A stretch of DNA of 25,820 bases from JAEUKA01 sp035340095. GTDB lineage: Bacteria > Myxococcota_A > Polyangia > Palsa-1104 > JAEUJZ01. Below are positions 1 to 7,096 of the stretch, one piece after another. A program made the position numbers and the translations under genes. Under the pieces are notes generated by a model. That model ran no database searches. It saw nothing but the letters and a program-made list of their open reading frames with translations, and was not told where the DNA came from. Each line of letters opens with the position of its first letter. The first letter of the stretch is position 1. Location of the stretch: positions 1 to 25,820 of the forward strand of contig DAORGN010000050.1 of the NCBI GenBank assembly GCA_035340095.1, read 5' to 3'.

Positions 1-1
1 C

Positions 2-1825
2 AAGGTCTACACCGAAAACGTCGAGGTCAAAGCGGCGGAGACGCGCCCGGTGTGGGTCATCATGGCGAGTGACGTGAAGACCGGCGCGCTGATTGTGTCG
101 GCGGACGTTCCTGCCGATGTAGTCGTCGACGGTCAGCCCAAAGGCCAGGCACCCGTGGTGGTGGACAACCTGACCGAAGGCGAGCACGTCGTCGAAGTTC
201 GTCGCAATGAACCAGGCTCGCCGCCGTGGCGTCAGAATGTGCGCGTGGTTGGCAACCAGCAGACCAAAGTGCATGCCAACACCACGCCGCCGCCGCCGGC
301 TGCCGGAACCCTGATGGTCGTGACCAGCGTCGGTGATGCCGATGTGCAGATCGATGGCGTATCGAAGGGCGCACCGGGTCAGCCGATCAGCCTGTCGCCG
401 GGTCAGCACTCGATCACGGTGTCGGCCAAGGGTCACAAGGCCGTCACCAAGGTCGTCGAAATCGAAGCTGGCAAGCCCCGCGTCGAGCGCATCGAGATGG
501 AAGGCGACGCCGTCACCCGCAAGGTCGGCCTGATTCGCATCGTGATGGCCAACCCGATCGACGGCGCGCAGTACTACATAAATGGCCGTCGCTACGACGA
601 AACCGCCGCGCTGTCGGATCAGGGCGTCGAAATCGCGTCGGGCAAAGTGATCGTCGTCGCCAAGAAAGACGGCTTTGGCCAGGACAGCAAAGAAGTGACG
701 CTCGCTGCTGGATCGACCGAAACGGTGACGCTGAACCTGCGCAACGTCGGCAAGGTCTACATCGCGTCGGAACCGAAGGGCGCTTACGTGACGCTGGACC
801 GTGTGCTGATCGGCCAGACGCCGCTGACCCGCGAAAACATCGGCCAGGGTCCGCACACCGTCGAGTTCCAAATGCCCGGCTTTGAGCAAAAGGTCGAGCA
901 GGTCAATGTTCGCTCGGGCGAAACCGAGCAAGTCAGCGTGATGCTGGTGAAGATCAAAGAGAAGGACGAAGATCCCAAAGAAGTTCGTCGCGGGCTGTCG
1001 TCGTTTTCGGCGGTCACGAACAAGTTTGGCAGCTTCACCGCAGACATCGGCAGTGGCTATCCCTGGATCGGCAATGTCCGTCTGACCGTCGGTGTGTGGA
1101 AGACCAAACACAGCGCCCTCGGCGAGATCGGTCTCGACATCGGCACCGAGTTCCGCAGCAACTTCTATAGCGATCACGAAGCCGCGGGCACGATTCGCTT
1201 CCAGATGATGCGCAAGGGTCCGTTCGCTCTCGGCCTGCACATGCTCGTCGGTGGTGGCGGTGGTCCGCGTGGCCGCAACAGCTTTAGCTGGGAACTGGGC
1301 GTCCCGGTCACGATCCTCGCGGGGAGCATGGTCAAGCTGACAGGCAAGGCGTACCTGCAGGTCTACTCGGATCGCTACTGCCCGTCGGAGGATGCGATTC
1401 GGGAAATGTACAAAAACGATCGCAATAAGTTTGTCCGCATGGGCAACCCCGCCGATACCTCGGATGGTGGTGGCGCCGAGCACACCGGCGATCGCTGCGT
1501 CGGTCGTTCCTACGATCCGAAGATCAGCTTCCCGAGCCCGATCTACGCTGTCGAGCAGTACAACGGCACCCGCAAGTACGATGCAAGCCTGCCCGACTTC
1601 CAGGTGGACGGCACCGGCGTGCTCGAGCGCTTCGTCAGTGTCCGCGGCATGCTACAGGCGGCGGTGGAGCTGGCCCTGACCTCGAACGTGAGCTTCTACG
1701 GCATCCTCGAAGGCGCGCCGTTCCAGAAGGAGCGTCAGCTCTTCACCGACAAGTTCAACCGGCTGTTCCCGATCCACGACACGCCGATCTACGGACGGCT
1801 TGGTCTGACCGCGAAGTTCTTCTAG
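2..1825 (+). CDS. PEGA-repeat protein with C-terminal beta-barrel-like domain, 5' truncated
   Basis: The reading frame is open to the window edge, so the true start lies upstream; the GTG at 50 is only the first in-window start. The first codons (VEVKAAETRPVWVIM) match the last strand of a PEGA repeat (compare VNVRSGETEQVSVML later in the same protein). Four further PEGA-like repeats begin near bases 80, 300, 525 and 745. From about base 1010 the sequence changes to alternating hydrophobic/polar strands with many aromatic residues and ends in YGRLGLTAKFF, a C-terminal phenylalanine typical of outer-membrane beta-barrel proteins. Two cysteines near bases 1380 and 1497 could form a disulfide. 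PEGA repeats are extracytoplasmic in known families and may bind envelope glycans. The barrel assignment is an inference from strand pattern and last residue. A weak terminator follows. Confidence 0.8.
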   Translation, partial: KVYTENVEVKAAETRPVWVIMASDVKTGALIVSADVPADVVVDGQPKGQAPVVVDNLTEGEHVVEVRRNEPGSPPWRQNVRVVGNQQTKVHANTTPPPPAAGTLMVVTSVGDADVQIDGVSKGAPGQPISLSPGQHSITVSAKGHKAVTKVVEIEAGKPRVERIEMEGDAVTRKVGLIRIVMANPIDGAQYYINGRRYDETAALSDQGVEIASGKVIVVAKKDGFGQDSKEVTLAAGSTETVTLNLRNVGKVYIASEPKGAYVTLDRVLIGQTPLTRENIGQGPHTVEFQMPGFEQKVEQVNVRSGETEQVSVMLVKIKEKDEDPKEVRRGLSSFSAVTNKFGSFTADIGSGYPWIGNVRLTVGVWKTKHSALGEIGLDIGTEFRSNFYSDHEAAGTIRFQMMRKGPFALGLHMLVGGGGGPRGRNSFSWELGVPVTILAGSMVKLTGKAYLQVYSDRYCPSEDAIREMYKNDRNKFVRMGNPADTSDGGGAEHTGDRCVGRSYDPKISFPSPIYAVEQYNGTRKYDASLPDFQVDGTGVLERFVSVRGMLQAAVELALTSNVSFYGILEGAPFQKERQLFTDKFNRLFPIHDTPIYGRLGLTAKFF

Positions 1826-1832
1826 CCGCCGA

Positions 1833-1856
1833 GCCCGCGTCCTAAGCGGGCCTTTC
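1833..1856 (+). terminator. Probable rho-independent terminator
   Basis: A perfect 6-bp G+C stem, GCCCGC (1833-1838) with GCGGGC (1846-1851), has a 7-base loop and is followed by CTTTCCC. It lies 7 bases after the stop of the PEGA protein. The T-run is short, so it is a weak terminator by sequence. Confidence 0.5.
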
Positions 1857-1902
1857 CCGTCGCTTTGAACGGCGTCCGCCGACTTCCCCTCGACAGCGCT
1901 TT

Positions 1903-2862
1903 CTAAAAGAACCGCTTCAGATCCATGCCGCTATACAGCTTGGCGACTTGATCTGCATAGCCATTGAAGGGCAGGGTTTTCCGTCTTCGCAGCTCGCCGA
2001 TCCGTCGCTCACTGGCTTGCGTCCAGCGCGGGTGATCGACCTCGGGATTGACGTTGGCGTAAAAGCCGTACTCGCCGGGAGCTTGCTTGTTCCACGTCGT
2101 CACTGGCTGCTCTTCGGTGAAGCGGATCGCGACCACGCTCTTGCAGCTCTTGAAGCCGTATTTCCACGGCACGATCAGACGGACCGGCGCCCCGTTTTGG
2201 TTGGGCAGCACCTCGCCATAGACCCCCAAACAGAGCAGCGAGAGCGGATGCATTGCTTCATCCATGCGCAGCGCTTCGACATACGGCCAGTCGAGCGCCC
2301 AGCTCTTTTGTCCGGGCATCTGCGCCGTGTCTTTGAGCGTCACAAACTGGACGTACTTGGCTTTGCTGGTCGGCTGGCAGAGCTTCACAAGTTCCGACAG
2401 GGAGTAGCCGATCCACGGCACCACCATCGACCACGCCTCGACGCAGCGGAAGCGATAAATTCGTTCTTCGAGCGGCGCCAGCTTGAGCAGCTCCTCGATG
2501 CCGACGGTGCGCGGCTTCTGTACTTCGCCTTCGATTCGCACCGTCCACGGGCGCGTCTTCAGCGTGTGGGCATTTTCCGCTGGATCTGCTTTGCCGAGCC
2601 CAAACTCGTAGAAGTTGTTGTACGTCGTCACATCTTTGTAGGAGTTTGGCGCTTCAGAGACGGAAAAATCGGCTCGTTTCGTCGCTGCGAGCTTCTGCGC
2701 CGATTCCGCTTTCGATGTCTTGGTCTGGCCAAACAGATAGACGCCGGCTCCTAACGACGCGCCAGCCATCCCGGTGCCGATGAGAAAGCGTCGTCGACTG
2801 AGAAAATCCGCCCGCGGGGTGATTTCGCGACCCAAGATGTCGTCCGGTTTTTTGATCAGCAA
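1903..2862 (-). CDS. msrP: MsrP (YedY-type) periplasmic methionine sulfoxide reductase, molybdopterin subunit
   Basis: MsrP is a Tat-exported molybdenum-cofactor enzyme that repairs oxidised methionines in envelope proteins, taking electrons from the haem membrane protein MsrQ. The 319 residues match the family length (about 330). A twin-arginine signal, SRRRFLIG, lies at residues 22-29 followed by a hydrophobic stretch. The block RFRCVEAWSMVVPWIGY carries the cysteine (residue 140) that ligates molybdenum in the E. coli enzyme. Later family blocks are also present, such as NQNGAPVRLIVPWKYGFK. The start is TTG at 2862, supported by GGGAG six bases upstream; no ATG fits better. It is divergent from sppA. 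No msrQ is adjacent or elsewhere in the window, although the two are commonly paired. Confidence 0.95.
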   Translation of the reverse strand: MLIKKPDDILGREITPRADFLSRRRFLIGTGMAGASLGAGVYLFGQTKTSKAESAQKLAATKRADFSVSEAPNSYKDVTTYNNFYEFGLGKADPAENAHTLKTRPWTVRIEGEVQKPRTVGIEELLKLAPLEERIYRFRCVEAWSMVVPWIGYSLSELVKLCQPTSKAKYVQFVTLKDTAQMPGQKSWALDWPYVEALRMDEAMHPLSLLCLGVYGEVLPNQNGAPVRLIVPWKYGFKSCKSVVAIRFTEEQPVTTWNKQAPGEYGFYANVNPEVDHPRWTQASERRIGELRRRKTLPFNGYADQVAKLYSGMDLKRFF

Positions 2863-2994
2863 AGGTGACTCCCGTCCGCTGCTGTTTTTTGGGCGGACAT
2901 TTGATCATTTTAGATTCCTGCGACGGGTGCTGCACTCCGACTTTGTGATCGCGAGGCCGTGCTAGTTTTTTGCCAAACCCACAAAGGAGTCTGT
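2863..2994. promoter_or_regulatory. Divergent msrP/sppA promoter region with inverted repeat
   Basis: These 132 bases separate the start codons of msrP (minus) and sppA (plus) and must hold promoters for both. GTCCGC at 2874-2879 is mirrored by GCGGAC at 2893-2898 across a 13-base T-rich loop. It lies just upstream of the msrP ribosome-binding site and could be an operator or a leader hairpin. The sppA ribosome-binding site AAAGGAG is at 2983-2989. I cannot assign -35/-10 boxes with confidence. Confidence 0.35.
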
Positions 2995-4773
2995 ATGCCA
3001 GCGGCGATTCGGCGATTTTTGACCTTTATCGGCGGGATCACTGTGTTGTTTGTGATTCTGGGCATCGTGCTTGTTTCCACCGCCACGCGGAAAAAAGCGG
3101 TGCCACAGCAGGTGATTTTGGAGCTCGATTTGGAGCGCGAGGTCGTCGAGTATCTGCCCGACGATCCGATCGCGCAGGCCGCCGGCGGGGAACGCATCGT
3201 GCTGCACAACCTGACGATGACGCTGGAGCGGGCCGAGCGGGATCAGCGGGTGGTTGGGCTGGTCGCGAGGCTTGGCGCTGCGAAAGTCCCCGTCGCGACG
3301 CTGCAAGAGCTGCGCGATGCGATCATTCGGTTTCGCCAAAAGGGCAAGTTCGCCATCGCGTTTTCCGAAACGTTTGGCGAATTCCAAAACGGGCTCGGTG
3401 CCTACTATTTGGCGACGGCATTTGACGAAATTTGGATGCAGCCGTCGGGCGACATTGGTCTTGCCGGACTGTACCTAGAGTCGCCGTTTTTGCGCGGTGT
3501 GCTCGACAAGCTGGGGGTGAAGCCGCGGCTGGATCAGCGCAAGGAATACAAAAATGCGATGAACATGTTCACCGAGCGGGCGATGACACCAGCCCACCGG
3601 GAAGCGATGACCAAAATTGGCGAGAGCATTTTGGGTCAAATCGTCCGCGCGATGGGCGAGTCGCGCAAGCTGTCCGCAGACGAAGTGCGGGCGCTCATCG
3701 ACAAAGGACCGCTGCTTGGGGCGGAAGCGGTGACGGCGAAGCTTGTCGACAAGCTTGGCTATCACGATGAATTTTATGCGGCGGCCAAGCAGCGGTCGTC
3801 GGGGGCTGAGCTTTTGTACCTGCACAAATACGCCGAGCGCACCGAGCCTTTGCACAAGAGCGGTCCACGCATCGCGCTGATCTATGGCGTCGGTGGCGTT
3901 TCGCGCGGGAAAAGCTCGGTCGATCCGCTGTCGGGTGATGCGACGCTTGGTTCGGACACGGTCGCGGCGGGTTTCCGGGCGGCGATCTTGGACCCGGAAG
4001 TCAAAGCGATCCTGTTTCGTGTCAACAGCCCCGGCGGTTCGTATGTCGCGTCGGATGTGATCTGGCAAGAGGTCGGACGGGCTCGTCGCGCCGGCAAAAA
4101 AGTCGTGGTGTCGATGGGCGCGGTCGCTGGTTCCGGTGGCTATTTTGTCGCGATGGCTGCGGACAAGATCGTTGCGGAGCCGGCGACGATTACCGGATCG
4201 ATCGGTGTGCTCGGCGGCAAGCTGGTTCCAGCGGAGCTGTGGGAAAAAATCGGTCTTTCGTTCGATGCAGTTCAGCTGGGCAAAAATGCGGCGTTCTTTT
4301 CGATGAACCGCGACTATTCACCCGAGGAGTGGGCCCGTCTGCAAGCCTGGCTCGATCGCGTCTACGACGACTTTACGAGCAAAGTGGCGACGGGGCGCAA
4401 GCTCGACAAACAGAAAGTCTTGGAGATCGCCAAAGGGCGAATTTGGAGCGGCGAAGATGCCAAAGGGCTGGGTCTTGTCGACGAGCTGGGCGGACTTCAC
4501 ACCGCGCTGGCGCTGTGCAAGCAGCTGGCGGGGATCGCGGACGGACAAGATGTTGAACTAAAGACCTATCCGCAGGAACGTGGGCCGCTCAAAGCCATCG
4601 TGGCCAAGCTGACGCACAAAGATCCCGATAGCTCGGAAAAAGAAGGGGCGCAGGTGCGGATGCAAAGTGATGCGCTACAGTCGGCGCTGCGCGTGGTGCA
4701 GATGGCGAAACAGCTCGGGCTCGTCGGCAGCCAGGATGTGCTCCAGATGCCAGCGGTCGAGCTGGGCTTTTAG
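2995..4773 (+). CDS. sppA: SppA, signal peptide peptidase, long (67K) type
   Basis: A membrane-anchored serine protease (family S49) that degrades cleaved signal peptides and other membrane peptides. At 592 residues it has the tandem-domain architecture of the E. coli enzyme (618). A hydrophobic anchor at residues 8-28 places the bulk in the periplasm. The Ser/Lys dyad is intact: lysine 186 in EYKNAMNMF of the N-terminal domain and serine 380 in MGAVAGSGGYFVA of the C-terminal domain. Their spacing (194) is close to that of E. coli K209/S409. TGSIGVLGG follows as in the family. I chose ATG 2995 because AAAGGAG sits 5 bases upstream; the frame extends to an in-frame TTG-type start at 2959 that has no such site. 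Confidence 0.95.
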   Translation: MPAAIRRFLTFIGGITVLFVILGIVLVSTATRKKAVPQQVILELDLEREVVEYLPDDPIAQAAGGERIVLHNLTMTLERAERDQRVVGLVARLGAAKVPVATLQELRDAIIRFRQKGKFAIAFSETFGEFQNGLGAYYLATAFDEIWMQPSGDIGLAGLYLESPFLRGVLDKLGVKPRLDQRKEYKNAMNMFTERAMTPAHREAMTKIGESILGQIVRAMGESRKLSADEVRALIDKGPLLGAEAVTAKLVDKLGYHDEFYAAAKQRSSGAELLYLHKYAERTEPLHKSGPRIALIYGVGGVSRGKSSVDPLSGDATLGSDTVAAGFRAAILDPEVKAILFRVNSPGGSYVASDVIWQEVGRARRAGKKVVVSMGAVAGSGGYFVAMAADKIVAEPATITGSIGVLGGKLVPAELWEKIGLSFDAVQLGKNAAFFSMNRDYSPEEWARLQAWLDRVYDDFTSKVATGRKLDKQKVLEIAKGRIWSGEDAKGLGLVDELGGLHTALALCKQLAGIADGQDVELKTYPQERGPLKAIVAKLTHKDPDSSEKEGAQVRMQSDALQSALRVVQMAKQLGLVGSQDVLQMPAVELGF

Positions 4774-4788
4774 ATTTCCGTCGGGCGG

Positions 4789-5427
4789 TTACAGCGATTC
4801 GGCGAGTGCGCGGGCTTTGTCTACCGCCACTTGCAGTGCTGCGACGCCTGCGTCTGGACCCGCGAGCATCATCGGCTCTGCGATGACTTCATGGATTGGA
4901 TTGAGTCCAATTAGACCCAAGATGGTGCGCAGGTAAGGAACCTGAAAATCGAGCGCCGCCAGCTCGGTTCCGGGCGTGTAGATGCCATCGCGTGATGTCA
5001 AAAGTACCGCAGGCCGTCCGCCGAGCAGTCCGCGAAACTGACCATCCAGATACTCAAACGTCAGCCGACCCTGGACCACGCAGTCGATCCAGCGCTTCAG
5101 GTGCCAGGGAATCGAAAAATTCCACATCGGTGCGGTGATCACGACCATGTCTGCCGAGTGAAGCTGATCGGTAAGCTGGGTCAGCGCGGCCCAGCGTTCG
5201 GCGCCCCGCTCGTCGAGCTTGCCTTCCCCATAGAGCATTTCAAACTTTGCGGTGATGTCCCACTCATCGAACACCGGCAGGCTGCGGTAATCGTCTGCCA
5301 GGTTGAGCGAGATCCGCCTTCGCTCGGGATCTTTTTCCAGCCAGGTATCAAAGAAGGCGTTGTAGAGCTTGCGAGTCCGCGACGCTTGTCCGCGCGGCAG
5401 GACGTTGACATCAAGAGCGATGGGCAT
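4789..5427 (-). CDS. FMN-dependent NADH:azoreductase / quinone oxidoreductase (AzoR-like)
   Basis: A flavodoxin-fold family that reduces quinones and azo compounds with NAD(P)H and FMN in the cytoplasm. The 212 residues match the family size (about 200). The AzoR signature APMWNFSIPWHLKRWIDCVV is present; E. coli AzoR has MYNF-IP followed by L-K-x-x-D. It is followed by GRLTFEYLDG, equivalent to the GVTFRY segment. The N-terminal phosphate loop is recognisable only weakly (LPRGQASRTRKL against the usual SPR-SxS), so FMN binding may be modified. The start ATG at 5427 has GAGG about 6 bases upstream. It lies 17 bases downstream of the RsbT-like gene on the same strand, so the two are probably co-transcribed. 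The physiological substrate cannot be read from the sequence. Confidence 0.82.
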   Translation of the reverse strand: MPIALDVNVLPRGQASRTRKLYNAFFDTWLEKDPERRRISLNLADDYRSLPVFDEWDITAKFEMLYGEGKLDERGAERWAALTQLTDQLHSADMVVITAPMWNFSIPWHLKRWIDCVVQGRLTFEYLDGQFRGLLGGRPAVLLTSRDGIYTPGTELAALDFQVPYLRTILGLIGLNPIHEVIAEPMMLAGPDAGVAALQVAVDKARALAESL

Positions 5428-5444
5428 AAAGACCTCGTGGTTCG

Positions 5445-6062
5445 TTACGCGACCATCGAGTGTGGTCGGGCGTACCAGAATTCAAAGTGGGTGCCGCCGC
5501 CGCTTAGCGTGGTGCGAAAGCCCTGCGCCAGATTGAGCGTGCTGGCCAGCCAGCTCGGCGATGGAATCTGTGGTGGGGAAAACGCCGTGAGATCGGCGAG
5601 CGAATCGATCAAGAAGACGAGCGCGCTGCCGGTGTCTTTGATTTCGACCTTGCCGCCGCCTTTTTCGATGATGAATCGCGAAATGTCCGACAGCGCCGAC
5701 TGCAGCTTCATGCTGTCGTTCCAGCCGATGCCGACCGCCGTGGCCATCTGGTGAATCAGGTTGCGCACCGCGATGAGCGAGATGGCGTCCTTGAGCGAGA
5801 TCACGCGCTTTTCCGCAGTTCGGCAGCTTGCAGCCTCGAGCATCGCATGCTCCACGCGGGTGGCGGTCTGAATGCCCGTGTTGCGGAGCAGTCGCACAAA
5901 GTGATTGATGAGTGTGCTGCGGCGCTCGGTGGTAAGTTCGCTAAGAACGATGTCGGCGCGGGTGCCGAGCGCGGTCAATGCCGCATCAATCACTGCAGGT
6001 TGCACAAACCTGACTGCGATGCCGCGGGCGAGCTGTGCGAGCGTGACGTTCGAGCGGTCCAT
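5445..6062 (-). CDS. RsbT-like (GHKL-fold) protein with degenerate ATP site
   Basis: The C-terminal half (from about residue 90) resembles anti-sigma/RsbT-type serine kinases: an opening strand and helix (SLKDAISLIAVRNLIHQMA), then a segment at the place of the N box (SALSDISRFIIEKGGGKVEI), where RsbT has SELARNI and a following glycine turn. The Asn that coordinates Mg-ATP is replaced by Phe, and no DxGxG G1 box follows. The end (TLSGGGTHFEFW) resembles the final strand of the fold. If the relationship is right it is probably a non-catalytic partner protein. The N-terminal 90 residues are helical and unassigned. I prefer ATG 6062; an in-frame TTG at 6077 would add five residues but has no ribosome-binding site. 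It is followed 17 bases later by the AzoR-like gene. The family call is tentative. Confidence 0.55.
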   Translation of the reverse strand: MDRSNVTLAQLARGIAVRFVQPAVIDAALTALGTRADIVLSELTTERRSTLINHFVRLLRNTGIQTATRVEHAMLEAASCRTAEKRVISLKDAISLIAVRNLIHQMATAVGIGWNDSMKLQSALSDISRFIIEKGGGKVEIKDTGSALVFLIDSLADLTAFSPPQIPSPSWLASTLNLAQGFRTTLSGGGTHFEFWYARPHSMVA

Positions 6063-6327
6063 GGCTCGTAATCCCAATGGGGTCAGAAATTATGGTACGA
6101 CAAATCGCAATTCCTGATCGATTGGATAATGAACCATTTGTCAAACACTGCCGCGTCGGACTTGGGCTGATGTGGTCGGGTAGCGGATGGAAACGCCACA
6201 GCGCTGTGCTGTTTTCGGGCGTGACTGCGGACAGAGCACGGACGTGCTGCGGACTGGCAGCAAGCGGGACGTTAAAGTGTACTTCTTGCTGCCGGTATTC
6301 GACTGTCCGCTGGGGTCTGCGCAGCGC
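6063..6327. other. Structured non-coding intergenic region
   Basis: These 265 bases between two minus-strand genes have no convincing ORF but dense inverted symmetry. ACAGCGCTGT (6198-6207) is a perfect 10-bp palindrome. GCGGACAG (6227-6234) pairs with CTGTCCGC (6303-6310) and encloses two perfect hairpins: AGCACG/CGTGCT (6235-6248) and GGCAGCAAG/CTTGCTGCC (6256-6264 with 6285-6293). On paper this folds as a three-way junction. It lies after the GST stop and before the RsbT-like gene, so it could be a terminator or attenuator, a small RNA, or an operator region. No T-run marks it as a classical terminator on either strand. Confidence 0.5.
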
Positions 6328-6939
6328 TTAGCTTTTTGCGTACCACGCGCGCACAGAAGCATGATCGCGGACTGCATCGTGGACGCGGTTTAGCTTGGGA
6401 TACGCGGCAAAAATCGTCGCCGGAATGTGATCGACTTTGCCGCCGGCAAACCAGCGCACTGCCAAGTAGAGCTTCAGATCAACGACATTCAGTTTGTCTT
6501 TGGCAAAGAAGGGCCCGTCACCAAGCTGTCTCTCTGTCTGCTCCGCCCAAACCGGAAGATAGGAAGCGACAAGTCCTTCGCGCACGCGCCGCTTTTCTTC
6601 TGGGTCGGCAATCCGAATCGTCGGTCCGACGTGGGCGCGCAAGTCCTCGACATGGTGCATCACGGCTTCGTGCCGCGCCGCCTCGAACGGATCATCTGGA
6701 TGCAGACCGTGGCGGCGTCCGATCAGGACCAGAATCGCGTTGGTCTGTGCCAGCAAAGGACGCCCCGGTTCCTCATAGGTGGGAAGTCCGCCAAACGGAG
6801 TCGCCGGCTTGAGCGCGGGCCAGTCCGCCGGCTTTATCCGCACGTCCTCGAAATCCACCCCCGCAATGTGCAGCGCGAGACGGCACTCTTCACCACGGCT
6901 TACGGGCGCATCAAAGTAGGTCAGCTTGGGTTTTTGCAT
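6328..6939 (-). CDS. Glutathione S-transferase family protein
   Basis: Soluble cytoplasmic enzymes that conjugate glutathione to electrophiles or act as peroxidases. The 203 residues match the sigma-like GST length. The N-terminal thioredoxin-fold domain reads KLTYFDAPVSRGEECRLAL, where the early Tyr is the usual catalytic position in sigma/alpha-type enzymes. It continues to PFGGLPTYEE with the cis-proline and then a glutathione gamma-glutamyl site where LAQTNAIL replaces the usual QS-AI (Ser becomes Thr). The all-helical C-terminal domain follows, with GPFFAKDKLNVVDLKLY corresponding to the conserved folding motif. The start ATG at 6939 is preceded by an AGAGA-type site. It is separated from its neighbours by structured or repetitive intergenic DNA, so it is probably transcribed alone. 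Substrate unknown. Confidence 0.88.
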   Translation of the reverse strand: MQKPKLTYFDAPVSRGEECRLALHIAGVDFEDVRIKPADWPALKPATPFGGLPTYEEPGRPLLAQTNAILVLIGRRHGLHPDDPFEAARHEAVMHHVEDLRAHVGPTIRIADPEEKRRVREGLVASYLPVWAEQTERQLGDGPFFAKDKLNVVDLKLYLAVRWFAGGKVDHIPATIFAAYPKLNRVHDAVRDHASVRAWYAKS

Positions 6940-7002
6940 TCTCTGTTTGTACTAGAGACAGCGAATCTTGACGAGCGGATTCCAAGCCCAAGTCGTGCAG
7001 AA

Positions 7003-7096
7003 GGGAATGCGCAGGCGTGAAGTGGGAATGCGCAGCCGTGAAGTGGGAATGCGCAGGCGTGAAGTGGGAATGCGCAGGCGTGACGTGGGAATGCAG
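7003..7096. repeat. 21-bp tandem repeat, four copies plus a 10-bp partial copy
   Basis: Units at 7003-7023, 7024-7044, 7045-7065 and 7066-7086 share the consensus GGGAATGCGCAGGCGTGAAG plus T. Unit 2 differs at one base (AGCCGT) and unit 4 at one base (GACGT). A partial GGGAATGCAG at 7087-7096 abuts the TAA stop of the FG-GAP lipoprotein. The array fills most of the gap upstream of the GST gene. Being a multiple of 3 it keeps several frames open, but no ORF through it has other support. Confidence 0.95.

Noticed and set aside
1948..2754. 268-residue plus-strand ORF opposite msrP
   Set aside because: It lies wholly antisense to a well-supported MsrP gene, its product is Arg/His-rich without any family motif, and it has no ribosome-binding site; it is a by-product of GC-rich codon use.
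7003..7096. CRISPR array
   Set aside because: The 21-bp units are directly adjacent with no unique spacers, and no cas gene is nearby.
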